A stretch of 64,000 bases of DNA. Origin: Astropecten irregularis. Taxonomy: Eukaryota > Echinodermata > Asteroidea > Paxillosida > Astropectinidae. The notes below the pieces were generated by a model that worked only from the letters and a program-made list of their open reading frames with translations, had not been told where the DNA came from and searched no databases. Location of the stretch: NCBI GenBank assembly GCA_963971285.1, contig OZ020248.1, forward strand, positions 2,914,001 through 2,978,000, given 5' to 3'. A program made the position numbers and the translations under genes. Positions 1 through 12,924 of the stretch are shown in pieces (within the stretch, counting starts at the first letter, position 1; each line of letters opens with the position of its first letter).

Positions 1-382
1 GCTTTAAAATTTGCACTTTTATGATGACGTAATTGTGCACGTGATGACGTCACGATGACGTACATATGCGGGGCACTATTTGGGGTGGTGGTCTAACTAT
101 GTGCTAAGTATGAAGTTGATCGGAATTGGCATAATGGTAGAAGTCAGCACAGCACAGAAATGAAGCAGTCTTCATTTGTCTGTAAACTCTCCAAAAGTTA
201 CATGTCCCCCGAACTGTTTTCTTTGTGGTCATGCCTTAGTAGTCTAGTCTCCTCTCTTGGTTTGATTCCTACAGCTACATGTATGATTTTGCTCTAAGTC
301 TTCCCCTTATTTAGCTTATACACAAATCAAAATTCATGTCTGAATCTTCTTCACATATCATCTGGCGATTGATTTCTCCTAG
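1..382 (+). other. Intron of the ankyrin gene, left edge
   Basis: No exon is visible. The sequence ends in a pyrimidine-rich acceptor just before 383. Four ATGACGT-like words occur within 22-62, one forming the palindrome TGACGTCA at 45-52, a CRE-type site that may be chance. Confidence 0.4.
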
Positions 383-3300
383 GGTGGGAGACAGCCTCTT
401 CATTATGCCGCCCAGAATTGTCCCGAAGCTTGCAAATTGCTTCTAGATGCCGGAGCAGATGTCAATGCACCTCTTAACGTAAGACTAATTTTACTACATC
501 TTAGCATCTTTTAAGTCTTAGTTAGTGTACCTGGGCCCAATTTTATGGAATCCGTTACCGTTACCAAAAATTCTTCGCTTACGGTAGCAGAATTTGTTTG
601 GTTACGGTTAGTGTATTTCACAGAAGAGTTTCCTTTTTGGTAATGGTAAGCAAGGAATTTGTGCAGAATGCATACGACAGCGCGCTAGCAGAAAATGATC
701 ACGGTTACCCTAGAAATTCTTCGCTAGCCGAGAGTCTTGCTTACGGATTCCATGAAATAGATTTCCCGTGTAGCAGTGCCTGTAAGCACAAAAATAGGCC
801 GTAACGGATTCCATGAAATTAGGCCCTGTTCTCATCATGTATTGGCAATTGTCACTGTGTGACTTACTCAAGATTATTTTCATTTGTTAATCTTTGTACT
901 CACAGAGCGTATTTCTTGAAGATGAATCCCCTTCTTTTGCTTTTCTTTCTTCATGTGGAACATAAAACTTTCCCTTATTCTCTAGTCACTCTGACGTCCC
1001 CTCTTTGTTCTGAAATAGAAAAAATACAAGTAGCACTTTATAATTGACTAACTAGAGTTTAAAATGTGCATGAGCTTTCGTAGCAACAACTACTTCATCA
1101 GATGCAATGAAGTGGCATCATTGTTCGGAACCTCTCATCCATTTATGCATATTTTCACTAGTATGTTCTTGTCCTCTTGTCACTTAGCATTTGAAAAAGA
1201 TCCTGCTAAGATCGAATTGTCAGGCCCTCCCAATTCCAATCATTTTACAGTACATACTTCAGGTCAATATTTTGGTTGACGAGCATTTCGCAGCAGTTTA
1301 TTACTTAAAATACTGAAAATAGAATTGATTAATCTTTGATTTTTTCATGTACATCTCTTGTGTTGTCTGATTAGCTTTGCTCCTAAAACTTTGACAAAAA
1401 CCTTTTAGATTCATCTTCAATGCCATGATTTTGTTGTTTTTTAGAGTGAGGAGGCAGAAACAGCGATCCTTGTAGCTGCGTCTAAGAAGCCAGAATGCTG
1501 TCAAGTGTTGATTGATGCCGGAGCAGATGTGAATGTGCAGTTTAACGTAAGCATCATGCGTACATCACCATTCAAACTGATTGCTTAGTTTGAATCTGTA
1601 GTGAAAGAGAAATCATTTCACAGAAAGCCAAATTAGTGTGTCAAAGTGAGGGTTTCGAGGAAAGTGTAGAGAATCAAATCTTTTACAGGAGTAACTATGA
1701 CATTCCTCGCAGAATAAATGAAAAAGGACGAGGAACATAGTGTACAGAAAGGCAACAATTAATGCCTCCACCTGTTGGTAAAGAGAAACCAATCCCTCAC
1801 ACAGAAACAAGATGAGAAGTTATAGACTTGATGTGTCTTATTGGGCATAAAACTTGAAAGTGGCGTTTTAAAGGTCAAACTGGAAGTGAAAGGTCACTAG
1901 ATTAATACCCGCACAAAAAAAGCAGGGATGTGAGAGTTCAAATTTGTTTAGATTTGAACTCAGAATTTCAGTTTTGTACACCTGCTCTGTAGAAAAGTAT
2001 TTGGGAACTTTTAAATTTCAGCTTGTTTGCTTGGTTTTTTCAGATTTATTTTTTGTGTCCACTTACATCCCTGAAAAATTCACAGGCATGAAGAAAAGTA
2101 CCAAATAGTTGACAGAATAGTATATGACAGATGTACAGAAGATTTCCGTGTGTATTACCTCAGTGATACAAGTATTCTATATCCTTGGTCCAGCAAGCTT
2201 CCTTGTTGATTGGAAATGTTTGATTAAGCAATAGAACTTTGAATCATGCTTTTTAAACTTCAACGCCATGCTACTGTGCCTCCGTCTGCATCATTGTCAT
2301 TGAAGAGATGGAATTAAACTTGATTTTTTGGTATTTCACAGTCCACGGGGGCCTCTCCTCTCCACGAAGTGACTGACCCTGATGTGGATGCCAGTGTGTG
2401 TCAGGCATTAATTGAAGCTGGAGCAAACTTGGAGACCAAAGATCATGTAAGTCTGCAGGAAATTATGGGCCTTTCTCAAATCTCGGCTCCGGCTCAGGCT
2501 CCGGCTTCGTCTCTGTAATCCATAGGCTGACAATATAGGTTGTAGTTTTTCATTGAAGCTGAAGCTCTGTTTTCTTTTTCAAACCAGAGTATCTACTTCC
2601 GAGCCGCAGCCATAAGTCTCTACTTTGCATACCCGTAATTTTAGAATGGATTCATGAAATGGAGCCTGAGCAGAGCTTTGAGAAAAGGACCTATGGCTGC
2701 TACAAAACAATCATAAAACATGCTTCCTAAGTTCCTAGTTACAAGCAACAACAATTCATGCTCAATAACGCTGACGCCAAATCTCCAGAATAAGAGAACA
2801 GCTCACTTTGGGAGGGGGCAGCTCAAGCCCACCAAGGGCCAAATTTAACCCCACCCCTCATTGAGACTGTAAGAAATCTGACTTTGTTCTTGACTTGACT
2901 CTGTTGTAGACTGGAAAGACAGCATTACACGAAGCAGCCAGAAGTAATGCAGACGTCTGCAAAGTACTTTTAGAAGCAGGGGCCAACGTAGATGCGACAG
3001 ATAACGTAAGTCAATTCAATTCGATTCAATTCACATTTGTTTCCAAGCTTGTCCAAGATACTAGGCAAATAAAGCACAAGAAAGTAATAAATTCCAAGAA
3101 ATTGATTTTAAATAGAATATAATGTGTATAATAATGACATGGGTCAACATGATCAGAATAATAAACAATAACAGCAGCAGAAGCATCATGGAATAAATAA
3201 GTGTGGAGCCTGTTTGGGGAGGCCAGTGCCTACTGCCAAGTGTTCAAATTTCTACTGAATGTGCACCAGTGTACTGCAAGTACAGACCGGAAATCCTCTG

Positions 3301-6300
3301 TTTATAAGGGATACACCTAACGCAAATGTGGACGGGGGGCATCGTTACACCCTCAAGGAAGGGCCCCTACCATTTCTATCGTTAAATGACCAAGCATGCC
3401 TTTAAATAGGGACTGGCAGAAATTAACACCAGCCACCCTGTAGAGTGACTAACATTCAAAGATTGTATCTAAATCTGCAATTCTGATCAATATTGTTAAG
3501 ACCAAACACTGTTACGGACAGTCAAGTATCTTGCAGGAACTTCTTAACTATACCAGTCATGAGAACTTTTATACCTGGGTCTTCCAGAAGTTGGTAGCTG
3601 TTCTTGAAGAGGTTTCACTTGACTGATTATAATTATGAACTATCCTGATTTGTTTCTAGGATGGTAATTTTCCATTGCATATGGCTGCAGTTGGAGACAA
3701 TTTGGAAGCCATTCAGTATCTCCTTGATAAAGGAGCGGGATTGGAAGTCGCTCGTAAGGTAAGTACAACCCTCAGCTTTATTGCAACAAATAAGTTATTC
3801 CCAACGTAACAAAATAACCAAATGCTACAATTTACAGGACCTGGTGGGCTGATCAATTCAATTTCAATTAATGGGGGTAATCAGAGAAACTGGAGTTTTA
3901 CTAGATTTCTTCTAATGTTGATATATTCAAATATTCAAAACAAGCAAGTAATAAAATGTGCAAACTGCTCATCAGCCAAAATAATAACCTGAAATATATA
4001 AAATGTTTGGAGTTAAGAGGGCCTGACTTTCCGATGCTATCTTTCTTTGGCCTTTGAGAAACATCTTGCTAGAATCAAAATCAAGGCCATCGTAACTCCA
4101 AGCATGGTAATATATCATTAGTTTGATTGGTGAAATTATAATTATTTTACTATGAGTTTGTCTCTAACTTACAAACTTCAATATGTAGACTTGAAACCAT
4201 TCAGATCAGTGTTCATACATTCGTCTCTATTTACATTTGAGAGTGAAATATTGATTTTGTTTTTAATATAATTCTGTAGAATGGTTGGACCCCATTACAC
4301 ACAGCAGCCATGATGAACCCTGATGCTACCAAGTTACTGGTAGCCAAAGGAGCTAACCTTGAAGCTAGGATGACAGTAAGATTTCATTATTCTTCTCAGT
4401 TTAATTTCATCAGATATGTTTGTGAGTGGTTTTACGCCTTCTGACTGCCAAACAAACAATAATTGATTATTAGGGACACCACCAACATAGGGCTGGATAG
4501 CTCAGTTGGTTAGAGTGCCGGTACCATATTCCTGTGGTCAGTGCTCCAGTTTGAATCCCGCTCCAGTCAGTCTTTGTTCGCTTTTCGGTGACTTAGAATT
4601 AATCTGATTTACCTGCGAGAGATTAATTTTACATTTTGAAGAGTTTATTCATCTTATTCATCCCCATTATATTTATTCTGGTGAATGTTTTCTTGCCATC
4701 TGTATTGTTCACGATTTGTTATCAAATGCAGTTGATTGCAAAGCTGGTTTTTTTTCTATTGATTTAGGGAGGAATGACGCCAATATTCGGTGCAGCCACA
4801 AAGAATGCAAAATGCTTGCAAATATTAATCAACGCAGGGGCCAATGTTAACGCTCAGTCAGATGTAAGTAATGTTTCTCATTTTTCTCATTGTTTGGCTC
4901 CTTTTTACTCTGTTGTTGTTGCATCTTCATTTCTTTCAATTGTGAAAAGAAAAACAAAATACAGTTTTCCACTTTGTATGAACACGGCCTGATTTAAAGG
5001 TAATATCATACTTTGGTTTTTGTCAAAGAAGTACAGATTCATGGACAAAAATATCACAGAAGATACAGTAACATTCATCTGTGAAAATTTCAGTCCCATA
5101 CGGTGCCCACAGTATTTCTTAAGTCTTTTCTCTTTTATTTTTGACCTTTTAAAGATCAAAAAGATTTTCGGTCGTTGTTTTACCAATTTCTGGATAAACA
5201 CGCCATTTCAGGCGGAAAAATTGTAACGGTATGTTTTTACCACCACCATCTTCATACCCTGTAAGTTATACGTAAATCTGTGAACATTTCTGTTTTTGTT
5301 TCTTACCAAAGCATGATACTACCTTTAATAAACACAAAGGGAAAAGTCTCTCATGTCAAAGCATGTTGTCCAATTGTACAAGACAGCATGTCATTGATAA
5401 TAATTACAGTATTCATATCTCTTTAATTCACTCAGTATAAGAAAGATGGGATTGAAATATTGCTTGGAAGCTCTTTATCAGCCCTTTTGTATTTGTGCAA
5501 CTTTTTCACTGTTTTTGGTTCAAATGCATTTATATTGCCAATTCCATGGTAACCTAAGTTTAATACCTGTTAAGTGACTTTGACCTATTTCCTTGATCAA
5601 TCATTCTTGAAAGACTGTTTTATTGGAATCAGCAAGTATACCACTTATGATTCCTTGAAATGCATGAAAATATGCAACCAAAAACGAGGTAACTCCGTAC
5701 GTTGCAAAGTGTCCCCAAACTGTGGAAATGCATACTGAGCCAATTACTGTGGCTGTATAGTTGTGGAGTTGAATAGCCAGTGTACAAATACATCTCAACC
5801 AATTTATAATATATGACAATGCACCACCTTTTAATTTATTTTTTGTATATTCATTTATTTTGAATATAAACCAGGATGGTATGACACCACTTTTCGGCTC
5901 CATTGAGAAAAGTATAGAAGGAACTGAGCTGCTTATCAAAGCTGGCTGCAAACTGGATACACAAGATGAGGTATGGTACATGTATGCATATGTAATGAAT
6001 CACATGAATTATTCATGAGCAATTCTAGTTGTACCTCTTTAGTGATTGGTTATAAGTTTGCTATATAATTGTTCTATTGGTTAGTGTGAATTTGGTCATC
6101 CTCCGTTAAGTTCCTTATCTGTGTTTATAAATGCAGTTCATTTATAACTCTGATTCATTGTGCAATATGTCAACATTCTACTTCTGAAATGGTTCACATG
6201 TTCGTTACACAGTGCAGCCATGTGTGTATGTAAATCCTTGAATATAATAAGCCATTTGTAAGTTCAATATCTGAATAGTATCTGGTACACTGGAGTCATC

Positions 6301-9045
6301 CATTGCATATAACACCCCAGTTTGAATTTCCTCTGTTGGTGTGAATTGGGGCAAACTTTTGCATAGCGATACCCATCTCTGGAATGGACTGGTTCCTTTG
6401 TGCCATTCTTATCCATTATGAACAGTGCATTGGTGCAAGACGTCTGTTATGTAACTAAGCAAAAGCTTGACCCGAATCATGTGATAAAGCAACAGTGTCT
6501 TTAATTTGGAGAATTCAGGTTTTGATGTTTATGCACAGTGCAAGAATTCAGAGTACAGAGATATTGTTCAATTTTAACTCCTGAAAAGCTTATTGGTTTA
6601 TTCTGTCTGCATAATATTTTAGGATGGATTGACGGCCTTACACAAAGCAGCCTCAGAGAATGCTGACACCTGTAAGATTCTGCTGGATGCTGGAGCCAAA
6701 TTTGACATTGCACTTGAGGTAGGTAATAATAATAATAATAATAATAAGGGAAGCGAATCATCCTCACTCTCAGTTAGGATGCTGAATTGTGAAGGATGTT
6801 TGGGTTGCCGGCATTCATTAGAGCCCTCAGCTGCCAGCCACATCAACCCATAATCACGGAGCACAGCCTGAGATCAAAAGTGTTTGATTTTTGTGGAGGG
6901 AGGAAAACTGAAGAACCCGGAGAAAAACCCTCGTAGCAGAGAAGAGAACCAATGCACAACTCTACTCACATATGACTTAAGGCAGGATCGAACCTGGGCC
7001 ACATTGGTGAGGGGGGAGTGTCTAACGCACTTGCCACCTATGCCCATAATAACTGAAAAAAACACAATATGACCCTTTTAGGTTCGCTATCAAAGATTGC
7101 CATTGTTATAAAGTGACGAGGCATTGGATAGCATTAGAGTTAGTTGTTTATTTTGTTGGTGTTGTTGTTATTTTGTTTGTTATTTTTCAATTCCTCAGAA
7201 TGGTACACTGCCTCTGCACCGTGCTGCTGTAGGATGTAATGCTAAGTCATTACAGCATCTGATAGAAAAAGGAGCAGTTGTTGATGCAGTGGATAAGGTA
7301 TTCAATGGAATCATCATCAAATAACCCCAAGGAAAACTGTCTGGATTCATTTTAGGAGGGCCTGACGCCTTTCGATCCTAGCAGGATCTTTATCAAAAGA
7401 TACAGCAGTTTATTACTTGTATTAATTTTAAGTCATTGAAAAGTGAATAAAGTAAAATTGACTGGGTGGGATTTGAACCATCGACCTCATGAATACTGTA
7501 CAGGTGCTCTACTAACTGAGCTACCCAGGCCTATGTTGGTGGTGTCCCTAATAGTCAATTATCTTTGTTCGTTTGGCAGTCAGAAGCCATGAAACCACTC
7601 ACATACCACTATATCCCAAGGATCATTGAAGATACATGCAGCATTAGCAATGCTTCAAATAACAAAAATGGTTCAACTGTGAAAAGTTTAATTTACAAAA
7701 AAAAATTATATTAACATCAAAGGTGCAGTTTGCCAAAGATATTAATTTGCATTGTTTATTATTTAACCATCATAGATGTTGATTCTCTGGATAGTGAATT
7801 GATCAAGTGCTGTATTTTGGCATATTTCCCATGCCCCCTCCCCCCCCCCCCCTCGCTCCCAAAAACATTCTGAAATAACATTATCATGGTTTTTATGTTA
7901 CACACAGAACGGCTTTACAGCTCTCCATTATGCGGTGTTAAAAGATGACGAATGTGTCCAAACTCTACTGCGAGCTGGAGCCAATGCAGAACTCAAAACA
8001 GATGTATGTTTGCTAGATTCTTATTGTTTTATTAGTTATTGGTGTGTTTCAATTTCCGTTAATTATTGGTTTTTGTAAAAGCTGCCCATGAGCCATAGCA
8101 TTTGGTATTTGAAACAGAACTCATTACTTTTAAACAATTGAAATAGAAATGAATCCTGCACTGTAATAAAAGCTATCATATAATTCACATTCTGTTTTCT
8201 TTGAATATTGTTCACACCAGTAGAACGCCATTTACTGCTTTTCATTTAATTTCATCCCCAAAGTGTAAGGCTGTTAATTAAAGGTAGTACATGTATCATA
8301 CTTTGGTCTTTGTCAAAGAAATACAGATTCATGGGCAAAAATATCAAGGAAGATACAATTAAAGTAATCTGTGAAAATTTCACTCCCATACGGTGCCCAC
8401 TTTTTGAGAAAACAGTGAAAAACGGCCACCGCATTTTTTAAATCTTTTAAAAGATTTCTGGATAAATACACCATTTCAGGCGGAAAAATGTTAACGGTAG
8501 ATTTCTACCAGCACTAACTTCATACCCTGAAAGTTATACGTAAATCTGTGAACATTTCTGTTTTGGTTTCTTACCAAAGTATGATTCTTCCTTTAAGATA
8601 ATTAATCAAGGTTAATTAATAATTTCCTCAATGATTCACAAAATCCTTCCACATCACCAGAGAAATTTATTTTAGCATTACATTACATTTATTTCAATAC
8701 CCAATTGGCAGATTCATGGAGGAGATACCTCAAATTTGTATCTGATTTCAAATTGTTTTTGTTTGGGATTTCAATATTTTTCCCCACAGGCTGTATACAA
8801 AAGTATAAGAGATTTTCAGAGTGCAGATCTGTAATGCCCCCTATCAGTTGTTTTCAGATATTTGTTATCATTGGTCAATCTCATCCCTACAGATTGGACT
8901 TTCAGCGTACGGATTGTCTATGCAAGTGAACAGAGACGCAAACATACTAGCGTCACTTCTGGGCGGAGCCAGATATAGAGCTGAGGGGGAGGCTAAACAG
9001 AAGGAAGATGGAGACGGAGCAGGAAGCTCTGGTACAGCCTCCTAA
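383..9045 (+). CDS. Ankyrin-repeat protein, 3' part (12 exons)
   Basis: Exons: 383-478, 1445-1546, 2342-2446, 2910-3005, 3660-3758, 4280-4375, 4768-4863, 5875-5970, 6623-6718, 7199-7297, 7908-8003 and 8893-9045. Each of the first eleven has AG and GT borders, is a multiple of three, starts and ends in phase 0, and encodes one ankyrin repeat of 32-35 residues, for example TGKTALHEAARSNADVCKVL in exon 4. Landmarks such as TPLH, LLxAGAxV and a final D/N recur. Repeats 7 and 8 carry PIFG or PLFG in place of PLH. The last exon encodes a 50-residue non-ankyrin tail (starting IGLSAYGLSMQVNRD) rich in Gly, Glu and Lys, ending in TAA. About 409 residues are visible; the start codon lies before the window. 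Ankyrin arrays bind protein partners; no enzymatic domain is seen, so I give no function. I cannot exclude a missed exon between 8003 and 8893. Confidence 0.85.
530..829. mobile_element. Hairpin MITE with GGGCCCAATTTCATGGAAT border
   Basis: The ends GGGCCCAATTTTATGGAATC and GATTCCATGAAATTAGGCCC are inverted. A second, inner palindrome includes TTCTTCGCTTACGG-like words. Related copies lie at 13163-13457 and 44459-44655. Confidence 0.65.
2467..2692. mobile_element. GGGCCTTTCTCAAA-bordered MITE
   Basis: The ends GGGCCTTTCTCAAATCTCGG and GAGCTTTGAGAAAAGGACC are inverted, with CTCCGGCTCAGGCTCCGGC arms. A second copy is at 63718-63990. Confidence 0.6.
4418..4612 (+). mobile_element. tRNA-derived SINE, family I
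   Basis: The tRNA-like part has an A box (TAGCTCAGTTGGTTAGAG) and a B-box-like GTTTGAATCCC, followed by the family tail CTTTGTTCGCTTTTCGGTGA. An upstream body with TTCTGACTGCCAAACAAAC precedes it. Confidence 0.75.
4998..5324. mobile_element. TTAA-flanked MITE, copy 1
   Basis: Terminal inverted repeats AGGTAATATCATACTTTGG and CAAAGCATGATACTACCT are bordered on both sides by TTAA (4994-4997, 5325-5328). A central palindrome of the TTTTGATCTTTTAAAAGATC type is present in reduced form. The TTAA duplication is the hallmark of piggyBac-type integration; no transposase is encoded. Confidence 0.8.
6286..6540. mobile_element. Repeat with GTATCTGGTACAC ends
   Basis: Shares the stretch beginning TCTCTGGAATGGACTGGTTC with 38480-38770 and the inverted modules CCCAGTTTGAATTTCC/GGGAAATTCAAACTGGGG. 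Confidence 0.55.
6757..7060 (-). mobile_element. SINE-like repeat, family IV
   Basis: Complement: GATTTTTGTGGAGGGAGGAA, then AGAACCAATGCACAACTCTA and GGATCGAACCTGGGCCACA. Preceded by an (AAT)n run at 6723-6748 just inside the donor of ankyrin exon 9. Confidence 0.65.
7433..7652 (-). mobile_element. tRNA-derived SINE, family I
   Basis: Reverse orientation: GAGCTACCCAGGCC is the complement of the A-box region and GGGATTTGAACCATCGACC that of the B box. Extends through GGCAGTCAGAAGCCATGAAA to the GCAGCATTAGCAATGC head. Confidence 0.75.
8282..8592. mobile_element. TTAA-flanked MITE, copy 2
   Basis: Same family as 4998-5324, with TTAA at 8278-8281 and 8593-8596. It sits in the last intron of the ankyrin gene. 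The central palindrome has partly been lost. Confidence 0.75.
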
Positions 9046-9912
9046 ATCCAGGGTTGAATAATATGGAGAATCAGCGGACTGTTACTGATGGAATCCTCAT
9101 ATTGAGGATTCTTTTTACTTTTATAGCATGAATCATTGATTTCATTTGTTGTTAAGCATATATCCTGAAGAGTTAAAGATGATAGAATCTGTGCCAGTGG
9201 CATATCTAGGGAAAACAGCACCAGGGGTAAGCGCTAAAATCGCGCCCCTAATTCCAACCTGTGGTGCCAATTAAAAAAAATTGGACAATTTAAAATTGGA
9301 ATCTTTCTGTCTTTGTTCATTGGACTAGATTTCAAATAACTTAAACAGTACAGCTACCTTTTTTTCTTTTTCCTTTTTTGCCATGCATTTTTTGTGCCTA
9401 CAAAAAGGTGGTGCCCGGGGAACTTGCCCCCTTCCCCCTCCTAGATACGCCACTGATCTCTGAAGTTGTCGAGACTCGGACAGAGTATTTCTGAAATATA
9501 AAACTAAAATTGTACAGGGTCTATAAAATAGTCTCCACTAATGTGAACCTTGAACTCCATGACAAATAAAACATCTCATTGAGGATTGATCACTGGTTGT
9601 TTAAGACCTTTGTAGACTAGACTGGCAGATTTTTAAGTTCAATTTAAGCAGTTAACTTTGGAGTTTAGTTATCTTTCTTAGAATGAAGTTCTGAGTGGAG
9701 TCTGTTTGTTTTGGTTCATTGTTTGTTTGTTTGTTTGTCCAGTCTGTATGTGTGTGTCTTCATTTGTTATGGTTTTCTGTGTTGTATTGTATCTGTAAAT
9801 AGGCATGACCTTACAAGCTCTAGCTTTTTGTAACCATGCCTCCATCTATACCATTTTCTATTACGTTTTCTACTGGAAATTGTTTTGAAATTAACAGATT
9901 GAAATAAATTTT
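9046..9912 (+). other. 3' UTR and poly(A) signals of the ankyrin gene
   Basis: AATAAA occurs at 9565-9570 and 9903-9908 on the coding strand, downstream of the TAA stop at 9043-9045. Either could end the transcript. A palindromic transposon (9195-9455) sits inside this interval. Confidence 0.45.
9195..9455. mobile_element. hAT-like palindromic MITE
   Basis: The ends CAGTGGCATATCTAGG and CCTAGATACGCCACTG are near-perfect inverted repeats of the CAGTGGCGTA type common in hAT transposons. The flanking 8-mers ATCTGTGC and ATCTCTGA match at six of eight positions, compatible with an aged 8-bp target duplication. No transposase is encoded. Confidence 0.6.
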
Positions 9913-10825
9913 ATAAATGAACTGCAATTGAAATTTGGAGAAAAATCGCCTAAAGCAAGACCTATAACGTAATGCAAATGATTTATACAGCAGTAACTAC
10001 AATTATATTTTTTAATTACACCGTGTCAGAACCTTAACTCAAAGAAATTTCACAGTAAATTTTTAAAAACCTATTTAATCTATCACATTCAATAGAATAA
10101 GAACATGTATAGTTTTATTGTAATTAAATGACATTTACTTCCTGTATCCTCCATTTTAAAATCCTTCTTTACTTTATAATGCTTTTATATGAAATTAACC
10201 CATAAGCATTTTGTATATTTATTACTAACTGTATGTTCATCATAGTTGCTGTATAAAAGTCTTAGTTAACTAATAACAGGGTATAGCTTATGTATTGACA
10301 GCAGAATGTGTTTACTCGTAGGATTATGAGCCTCATTAGTTAAACATATAATTCACTTTTTGGTTTACAGTTTAAAATTGCTTGCAGTATGTTAATGTGG
10401 TAATTTTTAGTATGCACAATTAAATGCCAAATCGCCATCAGTTTTATTTTGTTTTGGGACAAACACTTCAAATTAGATGCCTTTTTGGTATTCATTTTCG
10501 AAACAATTGAAGGACAATTGGGCTGTGTGAATACTGAGTCATTGGTAGGCCCTACTTTAAAAAAGAAGAAAACAATAACCAGTACACTGTATTTTTCGAT
10601 ATCTTGTACCAGATCAATTTGTTTTGTTCCAACAAGTACTATGCTATGCAGTTTCAAGTTTGGGTATTTTTTTTATTAATTAATATAAACAGACCAGGCC
10701 TATGTTATTTGAAGCAAATTACAGGAGAATGTCAGTATCGTGACTGCCACATATGCCTACGGATTGTTACTTGGATAGTTAAAGAGCATCATGTTTAAGT
10801 GCAAATTAATAACTTTAGGACTAAA

Positions 10826-10986
10826 CCATAAGCCTTATTGCAAATACTGCCTGTATGATTTTGGACAATAGTCGAAAGGCACTGTGGGAAGGGAAAAGGT
10901 ACAAAATATGCCCCTTTTTCCTTCCCATGGTGCCTTCCACCATTGTCCAAAATCAACCAGGCGGTATTTGCGATAAGGCTTATTCG
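10826..10986. mobile_element. Imperfect palindromic MITE
   Basis: The arms ATAAGCCTTATTGCAAATAC and GTATTTGCGATAAGGCTTAT are inverted. Inner arms ATTTTGGACAAT and ATTGTCCAAAAT continue the hairpin. No coding potential. Confidence 0.55.
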
Positions 10987-12924
10987 TAAACACTCGATTT
11001 CTGAATAAAAGCTCGTATCCAAGGCAAACTTAAAGAGTAGGCCCTATTTTGTTTTTATTATTCATGGTCAATGATAGGGTACCGCCCGCAGTAATTAAAA
11101 TTGAAATACGTAAATTGCTCGGATCCGATTGTTTTACGTAAATCTTAAACTTCACGGAGACAATCAAGACGATACATTCCCTTCACAAATGTTCTAACGT
11201 TAGAAGTCCACACTTGGATATCGTAGGCCTACCTGGATCAATAACGCCTGCCATGTTCCATTGGGTGGAAAATATTACAAGACATTCCATCGAGGTTCAT
11301 GTTTATGTACTGGAGGAAAACAAAACAATCTGTATCATGTATGAACGTGTACTTCCAAACGAAAGGGCCATGGCCAAAGCGACCCCGCCCTCGCAGCGCG
11401 GAAAACATGTTTGAATAGCTGCCAATGACCGAATTGTTTAGGGTGAGGTTGGTTGGCCTAGGCTATGTACGGTTGAGAGTAGATGGGTGTGTTGCACTGT
11501 TTGTCATGTTTGTAGCCAACGCCAAAAATGAAATTCTGGACAGTGTTCAACAAGATTGGGAAAGGGACCCAGGCCGGCCCAACTAACTTAATTATTAGGC
11601 CTAGATACTTGCTTAATAAACAACTTTGACTGGTTTGAGTAACGTGTCTGGCCGCACGGTAGCTCGCAACCCCACCACGCCCATGCATGTGTTTGTAGTT
11701 GTGGTTAGGATCGACTGCATGAGGATAGCCTGCCGCGTTACCGGGATCCTAGCAGGATCTTTCTCAAAGCCAAAGGGCTAATAAGTAACTGCTGGAATAT
11801 AACACTTTGTGGCGAAACGTACCCTACGACATCACACTATATTTCAATGTAAATTTTGCCTACCTTCAAGTTGTTCTCGGCATGATTTCACCGTCTTGAA
11901 TTAACATTGAACCTCCGTCTGTCCGTGGGCGTTTTCTCAGAACAGTCGGGCATGGCATCTCACAATCGTCTGCTTGCCTGGTTATCGCCTCAGTCCCTTA
12001 GTGGTTGTCACTTGATATGATGATTGTCGAGCACGTTTCGGCACCAGACTATTAGCTTGCATGTCCACAAATGCCGAAATGCTGCAATTTGATTGGCTGG
12101 GCTACTTTGTCAACTTTCGTGTATGTGAGATGCGCATGGTGAACTTTTATTGATCAGTGTAAGGAAGTGCTATGGTGTCAAGATATTTGACCAATTATTT
12201 TACAGCCAGGTTTAGGCAATTAGGCGACCTCGAACGGCAGGACGTATCTTTATAGTTACTAAACATAAAAAAAGGCTGCGGTCATGTCTTGTTTTGGTTG
12301 TGGTTGTTGCCATGCCGTTCCACACGACTTTTGAAGTAGGCGGATTATGCATGCATGCGGTAAGACGAGTAGGGCGCCCCCATACGACTCTACCATATAC
12401 ATGTATAACTAAATGGAGAGCTTTGGGCTTAGGAACAAAAGTTGTTGATACCAAAGGTGGACATTAACAAAGATGAAAACATGCAAGCAAGCCGTATGGA
12501 ACGGGGATGAATTAAAGGGTCATTAGTAGAAGAGGAAGATAAATTTAAAATGCTGGATAAGTAGGCTTTATTTGTACTTTGACTTTTCGGAGATCCCTTT
12601 CCAGCCGACACATAATAAGTGGACTTCTACAGGCAAACACTTTCAACAAGGATTTATACAATTCTGTCAATCTCTTCTCTTGCATAATAAATGTTCATTT
12701 ATTTATTTCAAATGCAACAGAATAGCAAACTATATTTGGCATATTGTGGTGGATCATTTGCTACACAGAGATTGTCAGATGATGGGTGAAAACGAAATAA
12801 AAAAAATGGCACGTCAATTTACCCTGAAGTCTACATTTTGTACATTTTTTCAAAACACTTCATTGATATTTTTATATCTCATCAGTTGCATGGGTTCCAT
12901 CATCATTTGAGTACAAGTACTAAA

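Noticed and set aside
7840-7858. Poly-C run as a possible gene boundary or G-quadruplex
   Set aside because: A single short homopolymer between repeats with no second G-tract nearby; too weak to report as a feature.
12572-12910. 112-residue plus-strand open frame
   Set aside because: No splice context, no recognisable domain, AT-rich intergenic location; length is within chance expectation.
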